A stretch of 64,000 nucleotides of DNA from Vulcanisaeta distributa JCM 11216. Its GTDB lineage: Archaea; Thermoproteota; Thermoprotei; Thermoproteales; Thermocladiaceae. The notes under the pieces were generated by a model. It worked only from the letters and a program-made list of their open reading frames with translations, did no database searches and had not been told where the DNA came from. Position 1 is the stretch's first letter; every line of letters starts with the position of its first letter. The stretch is from the NCBI RefSeq assembly GCF_001315985.1, contig NZ_BBBI01000002.1, forward strand, positions 124,001 to 188,000. The letters run 5' to 3'. Shown here piece by piece: positions 20,105 through 29,786 of this stretch. Position numbers and translations under genes: made by a program.

Positions 20105-22126
20105 ATGCCGGGGAAGGGATTATCAAGAAGTACGGCGATAATAATTGCCGTTATAATAGTCGTAATAGTAGTCGGTGTTATAGCCTATCTGCTATATAAA
20201 CCACCAACTAAAGTATCAAAACCTACTACCCCTACGTCTAATGTTACCACGGTTACGGTAACACCGACATCAAATAACACACTCGTCGTGGCAGAAACAA
20301 CACCACCAGATAGCCTAGACCCAGCAATAGCGGCATATACGCAGGACATGGAGATACTGTACTCATGCTATCAGACCCTGGTGATATTCAATGGCACCGA
20401 CCATCATCCTTCCTACCAGCCTAGCATATAACTGGACAGTCTCAAATAACTACCTCAACTGGACCTTCTACATAAGGCAGGGAGCGTATTTCCAGAATGG
20501 GGGGGACCAAATAAATGCGACAACGGTCTGGTTCAGTATTTATAGGTCAATAGTCATGAATCAATTCGGCGCATTCAACTTCCTTGACCTACTATACAAC
20601 GGTACAGTAGCTAGCACGACTGGTTACGCGACTCCCTGGGGGGGTGTTTGCCGTGCCATGGAGCAGATCTTTGGTCTTCAATTCCCGAACCCACAGACCA
20701 ACCTGACTGGCTATGAGGAGGAGTGCGCCAACGCCCTAGCCAACGTACTAAGCAACTTCAACGTACATAATCAATCCATAGTTGAACTAATGGAATACCC
20801 AGACCAGGCAGTAGTGGTTAAGGGACCATACGAGGTTCAATTCAACTTATTGGCGCCGTATTATGACTTCCTCGGTGTAATGGCTGGTTCATGGGCCATG
20901 ATCGTAGACCCCACGTTTGTGGACCAAAATGGCGGTGTACAGCCTGACCAATCCACATCCTACCTAAGTACTCACATGCTATGCAGTGGACCATACACAC
21001 TGTCCCAGTACATACCCGGTGAAGAGATAGTACTAACGGCTAATCCAAACTATTGGGCTGCAAAGAACCCACCAAACTTCATGCTCGCCCCTGCCCACAT
21101 ACAGAACATAGTCATTAAGTACTACACAAGCTTTGACGAGGAAATACTTGCGTTCAAAACAGGCTCAGCACAGGCAATTGACCCAAGCCCGCACGAATCA
21201 CCACCACCAATATATCTCTCAGCCATACTATCAATACCCAACATAGTCATGTACGGGCCAGTATGGTCAGGCGGTGATGTATTCCTCGTATTCGATACCC
21301 AGAGGTATCCGTATAACTTAACCGTGGTGAGGGAGGCCTTTGCATATGCGATAAATACCACGGAAATAATAGACACTGTACTAAAGGGGTTCGGTGCGCC
21401 ATACCTAGGTCCAATACCGCCATATCCGCCTAATCCATACTATAACCCAGGTAATTTACCGCCATACCCATATGATCCAAACAAAGCAATTGAGCTATTG
21501 GCAAGTGCTGGGTTCCAGCTAACGCTACCTAACGGTACAGTAATTAATCCAAGCGGTAAACCATTAACTGTGCATTTATGGTACATAAGCACTGACCTAA
21601 CATTCACGCAGGAGGCGCAGATGATACAGCAGATGCTCAGTAACATCGGTGTTAACGTAATACTTGAGGGTGTCCCCCCCGTGAGCTACCTTGTCTCTGC
21701 TATGGAGAATCCACCAACATCACCACAGTACCCAGGTTTCTTCCTACTTGACTGGTACCCAGATTGGTGGGACCCGGTGGCTCAGGAGGCTTGGTTCATA
21801 CTTAATGTTGACTTTGGAGGTATTTCCGGTAATGAGGCTTGGTACAATAACTCACTAGTTAATACATTAACCACAGAGCCGTATTCACGACAAACATAAC
21901 ACAGAGAGTCGAATTAATGAACCAGGTATATGCCCAGGTATATAAGGATGTACCATACATATGGCTATACGAACCCGCGTTCTACGGGTTCACCTATAAG
22001 TACGTATGTGGCGTTTTAATTAATCCGCTGATAACAGGCTTCTACTACCCAACAATGTACTTCTACAACGGTACAGGCGCGTGCATAAACTATTCGCCGA
22101 TATACACAACAACGGGTAGTTCATAG
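20105..22126 (+). CDS. Oligopeptide-binding protein, SBP family 5 (frameshifted)
   Basis: Extracellular peptide receptor. An N-terminal anchor helix (AIIIAVIIVVIVVGVIAYLLY) and Thr/Pro-rich linker precede the family 5 start ETTPPDSLDPAIAAYTQDME. ATG 20105 is preferred; cttaaaaatt lies about 27 bp upstream. Frames change near 20400 (after VIFNGTD) and near 21885, where a missing G separates NTLTTEP from TTNITQRVELMNQVY. Joined length is about 670 residues, typical for archaeal members. Confidence 0.88.
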
Positions 22127-22184
22127 TTAATATTATTTATTTAAGCGAGTTAAATTTAAAAATCATTAACAATTCTTTGTAATA

Positions 22185-23209
22185 ATGGGGGGGCTTGCCT
22201 CATTTCTAATTAGAAGAGGCATAAACATGGTAATAACGGTGCTTGGAGTGATCTTCATAATGTTCATAATAACACACGTAATAACACCAAACCCAGCGGT
22301 TGCATGGGCAGGTCCACACCCTGTACCATCAATAGTTGAGGCAATAACTAAGGAGTACCACCTAAATGACCCCCCCGTATATGTTCAATTCTACTACTTC
22401 TTAATAGCCGTATTTCAGGGCAATTGGGGTGAGGACCCAATGTATCATCAACCAATAATACAATTAATTGACGCCTATTTCCCAAGGACACTTGAATTAA
22501 CAATAGCCGCCATGATAGTAATAATAATTCTGGGGATTTTAACGGGCGCCATTGCAGCAGTACGTAAGAATACTCCAACCGATTACACGATTAGGGCGTT
22601 TTACCTAGTGACTTGGTCAATGCCGCCATTTCTGGTTGCCATGCTTCTTCAATTAGCCATAGCCTATGGATTAAGGTTATTACCAGCCACAGGCCTCGCC
22701 AATCCATTATTACCCCCCCACCAAAGCCAATAACTGGAATGCCAACGATTGATGCCTTGATAGAGGGCGACTGGCCATACTTCTGGTCAAGCCTTAGGCA
22801 CTTAATACTACCAGCAACCGCATTGGCGCTTGTGGCCTTTGGCATAATTTCAAGGTTGATTAGGAATAGCATGATTGATATTGCCTCAAAGCCATTCATA
22901 AGAACCGCAATAATGAAGGGGGGGCTTAGGGATAGGGATGTGGTATTTAAGCACATGCTTAGGAATGCATTAATACCCGCAATAACCGTATTGGCACTAA
23001 CCTTTGCCTCGTTACTCGCCGGCGCGGTGGTTATCGAGGATGTGTTCTCATGGACGGGAATGGGATGGCTACTAACACAGGCATTATATCAACAGGATTA
23101 CCCATTAGTAATGGCTGGTACCTTCATCGTTGCGGTTGGTGTCGTAATCGCGAATTTGGTGGCCGATATACTTTATGCGGTTGTAGATCCTAGAATTAAA
23201 CTCGAGTAG
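22185..23209 (+). CDS. Oligopeptide permease, DppB-like (frameshifted)
   Basis: Starts M-G-G-L-A-S-F with the first helix, FPRTLELTIAAMIVIIILG in the middle, and the EAA-type loop KHMLRNALIPAITVLAL. The frame breaks at the C7 tract at 22712, where five Cs restore LLPPPKPITGMP. Three more seven-base tracts (22186, 22372, 22918) add a Gly or Pro to otherwise normal positions (for example KGGLRDRDVV). Part of the peptide uptake operon. Confidence 0.88.
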
Positions 23210-24152
23210 GTGGGTGATATAGCCATGCAAATAACCGTAACAACTGAACGCAGAGTTTCATCATTAAGGCTCTTCATGACCTACATGATTCATAACCCAC
23301 CAACACTCGTTGGCTTCATAATAACGGTGGCATTCTACGGCTGGGCAATAATCGAGGGTGTACTACAGCTACTGAGTATGATACTTCATAACTCGGCAAT
23401 TGGATACGCATTACTACCGTACAATCCATTCGCGACAAACTATGCCGCTGCCTTTCAACCCCCCCATCAATTAAGCATGTATTTGGAACGGATAACCTGG
23501 GCAGGGACTTATTTAGTGAAATACTATATGGAACACCAACCGAGGCCCTAATTTCAATACTTGTTGTAGGATCCGCAATAATAATTGGAGGATTCATAGG
23601 CATGGTATCTGGGTACTTTGGTAAGTACGTTGATGAAGCTGGTATGAGGATCACCGACATGTTCCTGGCATTCCCAGCAATAATACTAGCGCTGGCAGTA
23701 GAGGCCATAATAGGTAGGGGCGTTATCAATGCGGCTATAGCCTGGTTGTTGTTTGGTGGCCAACATACGCAAGACTCTTTAGAGCCGAAACACTTAGGGT
23801 AAAGACGCAGTACTTCATCGACGCAGCAAAACTCTCTGGGACGAGCACGATAGGCATAATATTTAGGCACATATTCCCAAACGTATTAACACCAATTATT
23901 TCCTACGCAACCATTGATCTAGGAAACGTCGTGCTAACCTACTCAATAATAAGCTTCCTAGGCTTTGGAATACCACCACCATACCCGGAATGGGGGGGTA
24001 GGCTCGTGTCCGAGGGCTTTCAATACTTCCCAGCACCTGCCTGGTGGTACGCAATAATACCTGGCGTGGTAATAACAATAGTCGTAATCGGGCTTGCACT
24101 CCTTGGTGATGGAATATCGGAATACATAACGAGCGGAGGCATAACGGCGTAA
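23210..24152 (+). CDS. Oligopeptide permease, DppC-like (frameshifted)
   Basis: Second permease. Segments: N-terminal helix LVGFIITVAFYGWAIIEGV; after the C7 at 23459 (five Cs restore the frame) FGTDNLGRDLFSEILYG, the family's TDxxGRD motif; MRITDMFLAFPAIILALAVE; after a missing base near 23747, AAKLSGTSTIGIIFRHIFPN (EAA loop); and SFLGFGIPPPYPEWGGRL. Start may be GTG 23210 or ATG 23225. Last gene of the operon. Confidence 0.87.
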
Positions 24153-24730
24153 GTATTGTATCAATGAAAACAATCAGTAAGGATGTCCCTCATCAAATCT
24201 CAGGGTCTAGGGACTCATCATAAACATGACCAATAAGTTTACACATGAATATATTGATTTCTTAACTAAACGAAAGCTAAACACTACGTATACTAGTATG
24301 GGTCAGACTTGCCAGGTGATCAGCATCGAGTCAGCCAACCCTCTCTCGTCACCGCAAACGCTCATTACCCACGCACTTAAAGCCTTTACTCCAGGGAAAT
24401 AAAAATCAGCAGTGGTCTTTCACTTCACAGATCCGATACTGGGCCCTCATCACGAAATATTCATATTCACATCACAATTTATGCCCTTCTGTTTAACTCC
24501 GCAGAGCTCATCATGTTTAGTCGGAAGCGTAATCACGAACTGCCTACTGAACCTGGCAATAATCATGCCTTAATTACAAAGCCTTATTTGAGGCTCTCCA
24601 AGGAGTAAGTTTAACTCCAGCTCATCCATCAGTATGGGTACTAGTATAGGGCTTAACTAGGTTGTATAGTATGCGTAATTATTGGCTTATATGCACGATG
24701 CATTGCGCCTATATGCATGGCTCGGAGGGG
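24153..24730. other. Non-coding or decayed stretch before the integrated element
   Basis: About 580 bp without a convincing ORF on either strand. It contains two loosely similar tactagtat/gtactagtata patches (about 24289 and 24640) and stop-rich reading frames. It could be remnant mobile DNA; nothing specific can be claimed. Confidence 0.4.
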
Positions 24731-24785
24731 GGGTTGAACAAGGATTTGGTGGGCCCGGTGGGATTTGAACCCACGACCTACGGGT
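24731..24785 (-). repeat. Left attachment repeat: 3' half of tRNA-Trp
   Basis: 55-bp direct repeat, 54/55 identical to 33759-33813. On the minus strand it gives the 3' strand of the anticodon stem, variable loop, T arm, acceptor 3' strand and CCA of tRNA-Trp, plus 16 bp of 3' flank. The 5' half of the tRNA is absent, so it is not a gene. The single mismatch is at 24745, just outside the CCA. Interpreted as attL/attR of a tRNA-targeted integration. Confidence 0.85.
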
Positions 24786-24923
24786 TAAGAGGCCACAAAA
24801 ACGAGAAGGCAACAATCAACACCTCGGGAATGGAGCCCACGATTGATAAGTAGTTGAATTTCAATTACCCAACCAATTGTAAGCCGACCACGCTCATTCC
24901 AGCCCCACGGGAAGCTAATTAAC

Positions 24924-25211
24924 TTGCCCAGGCGTGGCTTTACAGCCATGATGAGCCAGGTGATGGAAAGGGCTAGGGAGTTAATACGCGAGGTTGGTGG
25001 CTCACTCATAATCCTTAAGCCCGTGAGGAATGGGAACCAGTACGTGGCTAAGCCCATTGATGAGACTGGCGAGGCACTACTCGAGATGGCCCGTGGCATG
25101 TACCTGAATGTGTTAATCATAACTGAGGATGGGCAAATAGGCTTCATCGCCAAGGCATCCGCATTCCATGGGAAGCCTGCGATATACCTGCCAGGAGGTT
25201 GGGTAAGTTAA
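24924..25211 (+). CDS. Small hypothetical protein of the element
   Basis: 95 residues from TTG 24924, or shorter from the ATGs at 24948/24951. Reads like one alpha/beta domain (VMERARELIREVGGSLIILK, MYLNVLIITEDGQIGFI). No family recognised. First ORF inside the left attachment repeat, followed by a strong hairpin at 25268. Confidence 0.5.
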   Translation: MPRRGFTAMMSQVMERARELIREVGGSLIILKPVRNGNQYVAKPIDETGEALLEMARGMYLNVLIITEDGQIGFIAKASAFHGKPAIYLPGGWVS

Positions 25212-25267
25212 TCGAGAGGTACTGGCTTGAGGACAAGTCATTATTATGCGTGATAAGCATATTAAAG

Positions 25268-25291
25268 AGCCCCGGCTGAGCCGGGGGGGCT
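25268..25291. terminator. Asymmetric GC hairpin (C4 versus G7 arm)
   Basis: 5' arm AGCCCCGGC, loop TGA, 3' arm GCC-G7-CT. The 3' arm would be a perfect complement if its G7 were G4. It sits between a plus-strand and a minus-strand gene end, a plausible bidirectional terminator. Relatives are at 28191 and 32574. Confidence 0.6.
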
Positions 25292-25297
25292 TGCGTA

Positions 25298-25672
25298 TTA
25301 AAATATATGTAGTAGACTATGTCCAGCTAGCTCGTTTAGGACATCCCTTAAGGTGGCTATGTCGTATACCACAATGAGTGTATTGAGCTCATCATTATCA
25401 AGCCTATAAAGCGCGTAGCCATCCTTTACCTTATTAGGAGCCTTATTCGTGAATACCTTAAACACTTTACTCACTATATTAAACCTCCAGGAGAGGAGCG
25501 CGTCGTTCAGCTTATCGAGGAAGTCTGCCGCCGCCTTCACAGAGCCTTTATTAAGTGGTACTACCACCATGTCGAGGGTCTTCACATCATTATCCCCCCC
25601 AATTACCTCCTTAAGGTCAAGTAGGTGCTCATCAACCTCCTCAAGGGGCTTCCCCTCATTTATTAAGTCCAT
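25298..25672 (-). CDS. Hypothetical protein of the element
   Basis: 124 residues, acidic and helical, with no recognisable motif (KAAADFLDKLNDALLSW, YRLDNDELNTLIVVYDIA). The ATG is preceded by an unusually strong Shine-Dalgarno-like aggaggagg about 7 bp upstream, unlike the mostly leaderless genes of the window. It follows the 25737 gene in the same direction, probably in one operon. Confidence 0.5.
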   Translation of the reverse strand: MDLINEGKPLEEVDEHLLDLKEVIGGDNDVKTLDMVVVPLNKGSVKAAADFLDKLNDALLSWRFNIVSKVFKVFTNKAPNKVKDGYALYRLDNDELNTLIVVYDIATLRDVLNELAGHSLLHIF

Positions 25673-25736
25673 GAATACCTCCTCCTGTATACTCCTTACA
25701 CTATAGCCGATAATCCATGACGACTCACCCTACCGG

Positions 25737-26006
25737 CTAATACGATACTATCAAACGGCCCGAAATACCCAAGCCCTTAGCCACGTCATCCCTCACCTCC
25801 TTAATCCTCTCCATATTAATCTCTAACCCAATGGCCCTTAACAACCCCCCCAGCACCTCATCTGTGGATATATCCTTCGCCGTCACTATGTACTCAATGA
25901 TTACCTTCACGGGCTTACCACCAAGTCTCTTCACCACCCTCTCAATTTCATCCCACTCCAAAAGAACCTTCAATGCGGTCTCCACTATTACTGACTCCAT
26001 ACCCAA
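25737..26006 (-). CDS. Hypothetical protein of the element
   Basis: 89 residues with two halves: a helix followed by VKVIIEYIVTAKDIS, then RAIGLEINMERIKEVRDDVA. No family recognised. Same strand as 26056 and 25298, spacing about 50-60 bp, so probably co-transcribed with them. Confidence 0.5.
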   Translation of the reverse strand: MGMESVIVETALKVLLEWDEIERVVKRLGGKPVKVIIEYIVTAKDISTDEVLGGLLRAIGLEINMERIKEVRDDVAKGLGISGRLIVSY

Positions 26007-26055
26007 ATAATTCTATTCACACTAGATTTAATATATTACTATCCTTTACAAATCG

Positions 26056-26817
26056 TTAAACCCTCCTCAATAAGTTACTCTTTTTGAGGTTGAGAATTAT
26101 ATCCTTAACTTCCCCCCCCGCGAATTGTGCTGGATTCACGTCCTGCGGCGTGTATATAACGCCCCCCCTTCCACTAATGAGGATTTGCATGTCCTTCTTA
26201 ACATTCTTCAACGTTATTGCACTGATAACCCCACCGCGTTTTATCAAGTCTTTAGTGACCTCGGAACCCTCAAGCTCCTCACCCCACATAATACTACCCT
26301 TAAGCCTAACGTCTGGTAAATCCCTAATCACAATCCAATTTAACTTACCAAGCCTCTGTATTTCCTCAATAAATTCGTGTGGATTCTTGAAGCTAATTGT
26401 GACTTTAGGGAGACTTGAAACTCTAAGTCTCTTTAAAACGCCCTCGAATTTCGGTAATGCCTCTGACTTATCAGAAATCGCTAGTAGCACATCATTTAAT
26501 TCTTGATTATTATAGGGATATAGGTACACCGTATATTTTTCCTTAACAGGCCATTCACCATTGATTATCGGCACGGAATTTATCGCCTCAAAATTCACGA
26601 TTAGGTACTCCTGCCCCCCCTGCATCAATGCTTGAGACTTAACCTCAATATAGAGGGGGGGTACGGAAATGGGGGGGTTCCTAATCCCATCAACATCAGG
26701 AATCCTCACCATCTGTTTATGATACTCGTACTTCTCGGTAATACTCCTCAACTTATTAATAAAGTCATCCCTATCGCTTAAGTCCCTGAAGAATAGTATC
26801 CATGCAATTGTCGGCAT
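26056..26817 (-). CDS. Hypothetical protein of the element
   Basis: 253 residues, soluble, mixed alpha/beta (YTVYLYPYNNQELNDVLLAI, LNWIVIRDLPDVRLKG, DMQILISGRGGVIYT). No nuclease, helicase or HTH motif was seen. It contains several Gly or Pro pairs encoded by seven- or eight-base tracts (26111, 26161, 26615, 26648, 26671), an unusual concentration. First gene of a three-gene minus-strand operon. Confidence 0.5.
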   Translation of the reverse strand: MPTIAWILFFRDLSDRDDFINKLRSITEKYEYHKQMVRIPDVDGIRNPPISVPPLYIEVKSQALMQGGQEYLIVNFEAINSVPIINGEWPVKEKYTVYLYPYNNQELNDVLLAISDKSEALPKFEGVLKRLRVSSLPKVTISFKNPHEFIEEIQRLGKLNWIVIRDLPDVRLKGSIMWGEELEGSEVTKDLIKRGGVISAITLKNVKKDMQILISGRGGVIYTPQDVNPAQFAGGEVKDIILNLKKSNLLRRV

Positions 26818-26950
26818 TATTAAACAAGAAGTTCTAAGGATTATTAAAGCTATTTTTAATAATAGACCAACTCGGCAGTACCAAGACCCTACTTCCCGAA
26901 AACTCCAGCCCGCTGACTAGGCTTGGCTTAAGCCATATTATAACCGAAAG

Positions 26951-26975
26951 CCTCGCCCTTCAGGGCGGGGGGGAG
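26951..26975. repeat. IS200/IS605-like terminal hairpin relic
   Basis: CCTCGCCC-TTCA-GGGCG followed by G-rich sequence and AGG resembles the CGCCCTTCAGGGCG hairpins at the ends of IS200/IS605-family elements. The arm is extended by a G7 tract. No transposase or TnpB ORF is next to it, so it would be a solo end. Resemblance is from memory of the family, not from alignment. Confidence 0.35.
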
Positions 26976-27042
26976 GAGATAAGTTATTTTATCCATAGTA
27001 CCTTATAACCCCCCCACAGTTAATATTAACTCCAGTGGTTCT

Positions 27043-27364
27043 ATGCCTCATCACGACTCAGAACCCCCCCAAGGCCCAGCACCAAGTAATCCGGGGGGAG
27101 GCTGGTATTAAAGCCTCATCAGTTGGCTTAAGTGATAATACACAAGCAAATACGGCGAGGCTAATTAAAGCCCAGGCCGGGCTTGGCGTTAGCATGGAGG
27201 TGGTACTCGAGTGGATGGATATAGAGTGCCCCCCCAATGGCGTGGTTAGAGTCCTCGGGAACAGGAAGGCAAATGCCTACTTCATTGAGGAGGGCTTCAT
27301 ACTCGTTGTTGGGGAGAACGCATTGGAGAGGGTTAGGGAGATTGTGTGTAGGGAGCCAAGCTAA
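27043..27364 (+). CDS. Hypothetical protein of the element (frameshifted N-terminus)
   Basis: The well-formed part is VSMEVVLEWMDIECPPNG to the end, with KANAYFIEEGFILVVGENAL. Reading the G6 at 27094 as G5 joins it to an ATG at 27043 (MPHHDSEPPQGPAPSNPG), giving about 106 residues. Unknown function; followed at 33 bp by the AbrB-like gene, probably an operon. Confidence 0.45.
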
Positions 27365-27397
27365 TTAGCAAGCCATGCCTCAAAAGCACGAGGAATT

Positions 27398-27691
27398 ATG
27401 AAGGTGACGGACATCAAGATCGCAAGGGTCTACACGAACAAGGCGATTAGGATTGGGAGGAGGGAGTACAGGCCAGGCGAGGAGGTCACTGTCATGATAG
27501 CCACGAAAAGTGGCTCAATTGTCAGGTTCAAAGCCAAGGTCGTCCAGTGGTCTGGCGGTCAGTACGTATACATACCACGAGCCATAATGAGAGCTTACAA
27601 TATTCAGGTCGGCGACGAGGTTATAATCCTCTCGACCTCAGCGAGTAATGAGGCTACCCTACGACCCCCCCTTGGGGTTAATACCAGGTAA
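27398..27691 (+). CDS. AbrB-like swapped-hairpin protein
   Basis: 97 residues. The C-terminal half GGQYVYIPRAIMRAYNIQVGDEVII matches the AbrB/SpoVT pattern (strand, IP..., hydrophobic helix, GD-V-I), typical of antitoxins and chromatin-like regulators; the N-terminal half may be a second beta unit. Its 3' end overlaps the convergent winged-helix gene by about 90 bases, so the exact stop is uncertain. Confidence 0.55.
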   Translation: MKVTDIKIARVYTNKAIRIGRREYRPGEEVTVMIATKSGSIVRFKAKVVQWSGGQYVYIPRAIMRAYNIQVGDEVIILSTSASNEATLRPPLGVNTR

Positions 27692-27915
27692 GTCCTAGTC
27701 CTCCCAGTCTCCTCAACCCTCCTCTCCACGACCTCCACAAGCCCGTACTTCTGAAACACTACAAGTATCCTAAACCAACCAGCCCCCCCACCGAGGTGGA
27801 TACTCCTCTTTAGGTAGGTGAAGTCTGCCTCCCCCCCACCAGCCTCGTGGAGAGCCACGAGGGCTTTAACCCCCCCCGTGACGCTTAGTTCCTCCCAGAA
27901 TTCCAGGAGCACCAT
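27604..27915 (-). CDS. Winged-helix transcriptional regulator
   Basis: 103 residues with a winged-helix layout: GGVKALVALHEAGGGEADF, then a recognition-helix region GAGWFRILVVFQKYGLVEVVE, wing RVEETGRTRTYLVLTPRG, and a final helix. LTPRGGRRVASLL probably was LTPRGRRVASLL; the extra Gly is from a G7 tract. Convergent and overlapping with the AbrB-like gene; likely a regulator of the element. Confidence 0.7.
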   Translation of the reverse strand: MVLLEFWEELSVTGGVKALVALHEAGGGEADFTYLKRSIHLGGGAGWFRILVVFQKYGLVEVVERRVEETGRTRTYLVLTPRGGRRVASLLAEVERIITSSPT

Positions 27916-28055
27916 TCACACCCACCAGTTCACACTGGGAATCCTAGTTTAATGTGTAACTGCACAAGGCACGCCCGTAGGCACGAACATACCCTTTGTG
28001 TAGTTGAACAAAAAGCTTATAAAACCCAAGTGCAAAGTGCAAACTTGAAAATTTT

Positions 28056-28181
28056 ATGGCACTAGACCAGACCCAAGGAGTTGAGAATAAATGTCTCGAT
28101 GAATTACCAAACTTCCTCAACAAATTCATCTACAACATCAGGGGGGGTACCAGTTTTATCATTTTAAACTACCCCAAGTGA
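28056..28181 (+). CDS. Small ORF (41 aa) with promoter and hairpin
   Basis: MALDQTQGVENKCLDELPNF..., ending ILNYPK. A TATA-like gcttataaaa lies at 28014-28023, about 35 bp upstream, and a GC hairpin follows 10 bp after the stop, so it is a complete transcription unit despite its length. The G7 tract at 28141 encodes a Gly pair. No family recognised; it may be the end of a broken longer gene. Confidence 0.4.
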   Translation: MALDQTQGVENKCLDELPNFLNKFIYNIRGGTSFIILNYPK

Positions 28182-28190
28182 GGAACCTCT

Positions 28191-28213
28191 AGCCCCGCTT
28201 CGCCGGGGGGGCT
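28191..28213. terminator. GC hairpin with G7 arm
   Basis: AGCCCCGC, loop TT, CGCC-G7-CT. Same design as the hairpins at 25268 and 32574; here the 5' arm has lost one G relative to them and the 3' arm carries G7 rather than G4. It separates two plus-strand genes. Confidence 0.5.
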
Positions 28214-28234
28214 TTACTATGGGGGGGTGGCTCC

Positions 28235-28891
28235 ATGGGTAGGGAGGCGTTGGTAGTGCTCCTTAGGAGCCTTGTTGTGGAGTACCTTGGGAGGAGCCCG
28301 TGGGTTGTTATTACTTCCAGGCGTATTACTAGGTTTCTTGTCAAGTATGGGTTTAGGCATGGTCGTTGGGAGTACATTATTATTGAGGGTGCCTTGAGGT
28401 GCCTTGCTGGTAGGGTTGGTGGTGTTGATTATACCCGCAGGAGTGCTGGTAGGGTAGGTTCGTTATTGCCCTGCCAGCTAGTGTTATTGGTATGGATGGC
28501 TTGTTCCTCGAGTGTGTTGATTACGCCCTCTCGAGGGTGCCCGAGGGCGTGAGGGCTAATTACCTAGGGCCCTCCTAGGGCCTTGTGGAGGGCTTGTACA
28601 GGCTTGTCAATGAGTTCGTGAGGTACGTCATTAACGAGCCTAGGTTTAGGGTTAATATTAAGCGTGGGGGGGACTCGATGATTAAGTTCAGCACTAGGGA
28701 CTTCCTTGAGTGGCTTGGGTCTAGGGGGGCTTTATCATTGGTAATAATGATGTTCATAGTATTACACTGAGGTTCAGTAAGTACCTTCCCGAGTCCTCGA
28801 GGTCAATGGGTACAGGCTAGCCCATAAGAGGCGGTACTGGAATGGCCACAATTCATACACCTGGTACTACATAATGCGGGATACTAATTAA
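28235..28891 (+). CDS. Hypothetical protein of the element (several frameshifts)
   Basis: Three overlapping segments in different frames read as one protein: MGREALVVLLRSLVVEYLG...RFLVKYGFRHGRWEYII, then LVEGLYRLVNEFVRYVIN and DSMIKFSTRDFLEWLGSRG, then YRLAHKRRYWNGHNSYTWYY ending at 28891. Shape (basic, helical, aromatic C-terminus) could be DNA-binding. No family recognised; at least three indels are needed, several at G runs. Confidence 0.4.
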
Positions 28892-28914
28892 CCCCCCCAA
28901 ATCCCCAACCAATC

Positions 28915-29491
28915 GTGCCCCCTTATAATCCACTTTGATGGGGGCCTGCGAGCCCAAAAACCCAGGTGGCGTTGGGACCTACGGCTTCCTAATCCTTGAC
29001 GAGAAGGGCAATACGATACATGAGGGTTATGGGATTGCCTGCGAGCCAGGCCCAGGCTGTACGAATAATATTGCCGAGTACACGGGCCTAGTCAAGGCCC
29101 TGGAGTGGCTTGTGGGTAATGGCTACAGTGCTCTAGGATTATAATACGCGGTGACTCCCAACTCGTGATTAGGCAATTACTGGGCGAGTACGGTGTTTAC
29201 TCTAGCCGATTAAAGCTCCTCTACGAGAGGGCTCTTGAGCTATTAGGCAATTTCAATGCTGAACTCGAGTGGGTTCCAAGGGAGGAGAATGCGAGGCTGA
29301 TGAGTTGAGTAAGAGGGCTTACATTGAGTACCTTGACAGGCACCCCCCCGAGCTCGTTAATGCCCTCAAGCCCTACCTAGCCACAGAGAGGCAGGTTAGG
29401 CTTCTTAAAAGGCTTGGGGTTGAGCCTCGTAGGTACTTGAGTAAGGCGGAGGCTAGTAGGTTGATTAGTAGGTTGTTGGGGGAGTCGTTAG
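28915..29491 (+). CDS. rnhA: RNase HI with C-terminal extension (frameshifted)
   Basis: Archaeal type RNase HI, which cuts RNA in RNA/DNA hybrids. Catalytic pieces are present: FDGACEP start (after reducing a C5 to C4 at 28918 and a G5 to G4 at 28938), the Glu in NNIAEYTGLVKALEWL, the Asp in IIIRGDSQLVIRQLLGEYG, and EADELSKRAY. GTG 28915 is the likely start. After the fold comes a small domain TERQVRLLKRLG...SKAEASRLISRLLG. If the G5 near 29478 is read as G4, a TAG at 29489-29491 ends the gene just before a hairpin. Confidence 0.75.
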
Positions 29492-29493
29492 GT

Positions 29494-29518
29494 GCCCCCC
29501 CGCCCCCCCTGGCGGGGC
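29494..29518. terminator. GC hairpin (C7 versus G4 arm)
   Basis: 5' arm G-C7-GCC, loop rich in C, 3' arm GGC-GGGG-C. Perfect if the first C7 were C4. It lies between the end of the RNase HI gene and the end of a minus-strand ORF, consistent with a shared terminator. Confidence 0.5.
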
Positions 29519-29523
29519 ATTGG

Positions 29524-29775
29524 TTAGGTGATACTAATGTTAAAGGCATTGAGTTCCCTAAGGAGCTTGATTGCCTCACCTGCATTACCGAATTCCGTAA
29601 TCACCTCGATTATCGAGCCCTTGGTAAGCACCACGAGGCCTCTCTCGGGCATGTATATGATGGATTCATCCTCATCAAGGTACACGTCATGATTGTTATT
29701 AATCAACGCCTTGAGAGGCTCAGGGCTTACTACCTCTGCCTTAATCCTCAATAGTGGCATGAATCGGCTTGGCAA
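29524..29775 (-). CDS. Small hypothetical protein of the element
   Basis: 83 residues; the core NHDVYLDEDESIIYMPERGLVVLTKGSIIEVITEFG reads as a real beta-rich domain. An antisense plus-strand ORF over the same bases is judged a shadow. Downstream of nucS on the same strand with about 10 bp between them, so probably co-transcribed. No family recognised. Confidence 0.5.
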   Translation of the reverse strand: MPSRFMPLLRIKAEVVSPEPLKALINNNHDVYLDEDESIIYMPERGLVVLTKGSIIEVITEFGNAGEAIKLLRELNAFNISIT

Positions 29776-29786
29776 GAGGCTCCTAA

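Noticed and set aside
24153-24730. A decayed TnpB/OrfB transposase
   Set aside because: No zinc-finger CxxC or catalytic motif could be read in any frame, so the call would be a guess.
24747-24785. A second or split tRNA-Trp gene at the left repeat
   Set aside because: Only the 3' half is present and no matching 5' half with intron or split-tRNA leader sequences is nearby; it is explained as an attachment repeat.
24662-24853. Plus-strand ORF containing GFEPTTYG
   Set aside because: Antisense of the partial tRNA; no continuing protein similarity on either side.
29550-29754. Extension of RNase HI to 29754
   Set aside because: It needs to read through a hairpin and is antisense to a better-formed minus-strand ORF; a one-base tract correction gives a stop at 29491.
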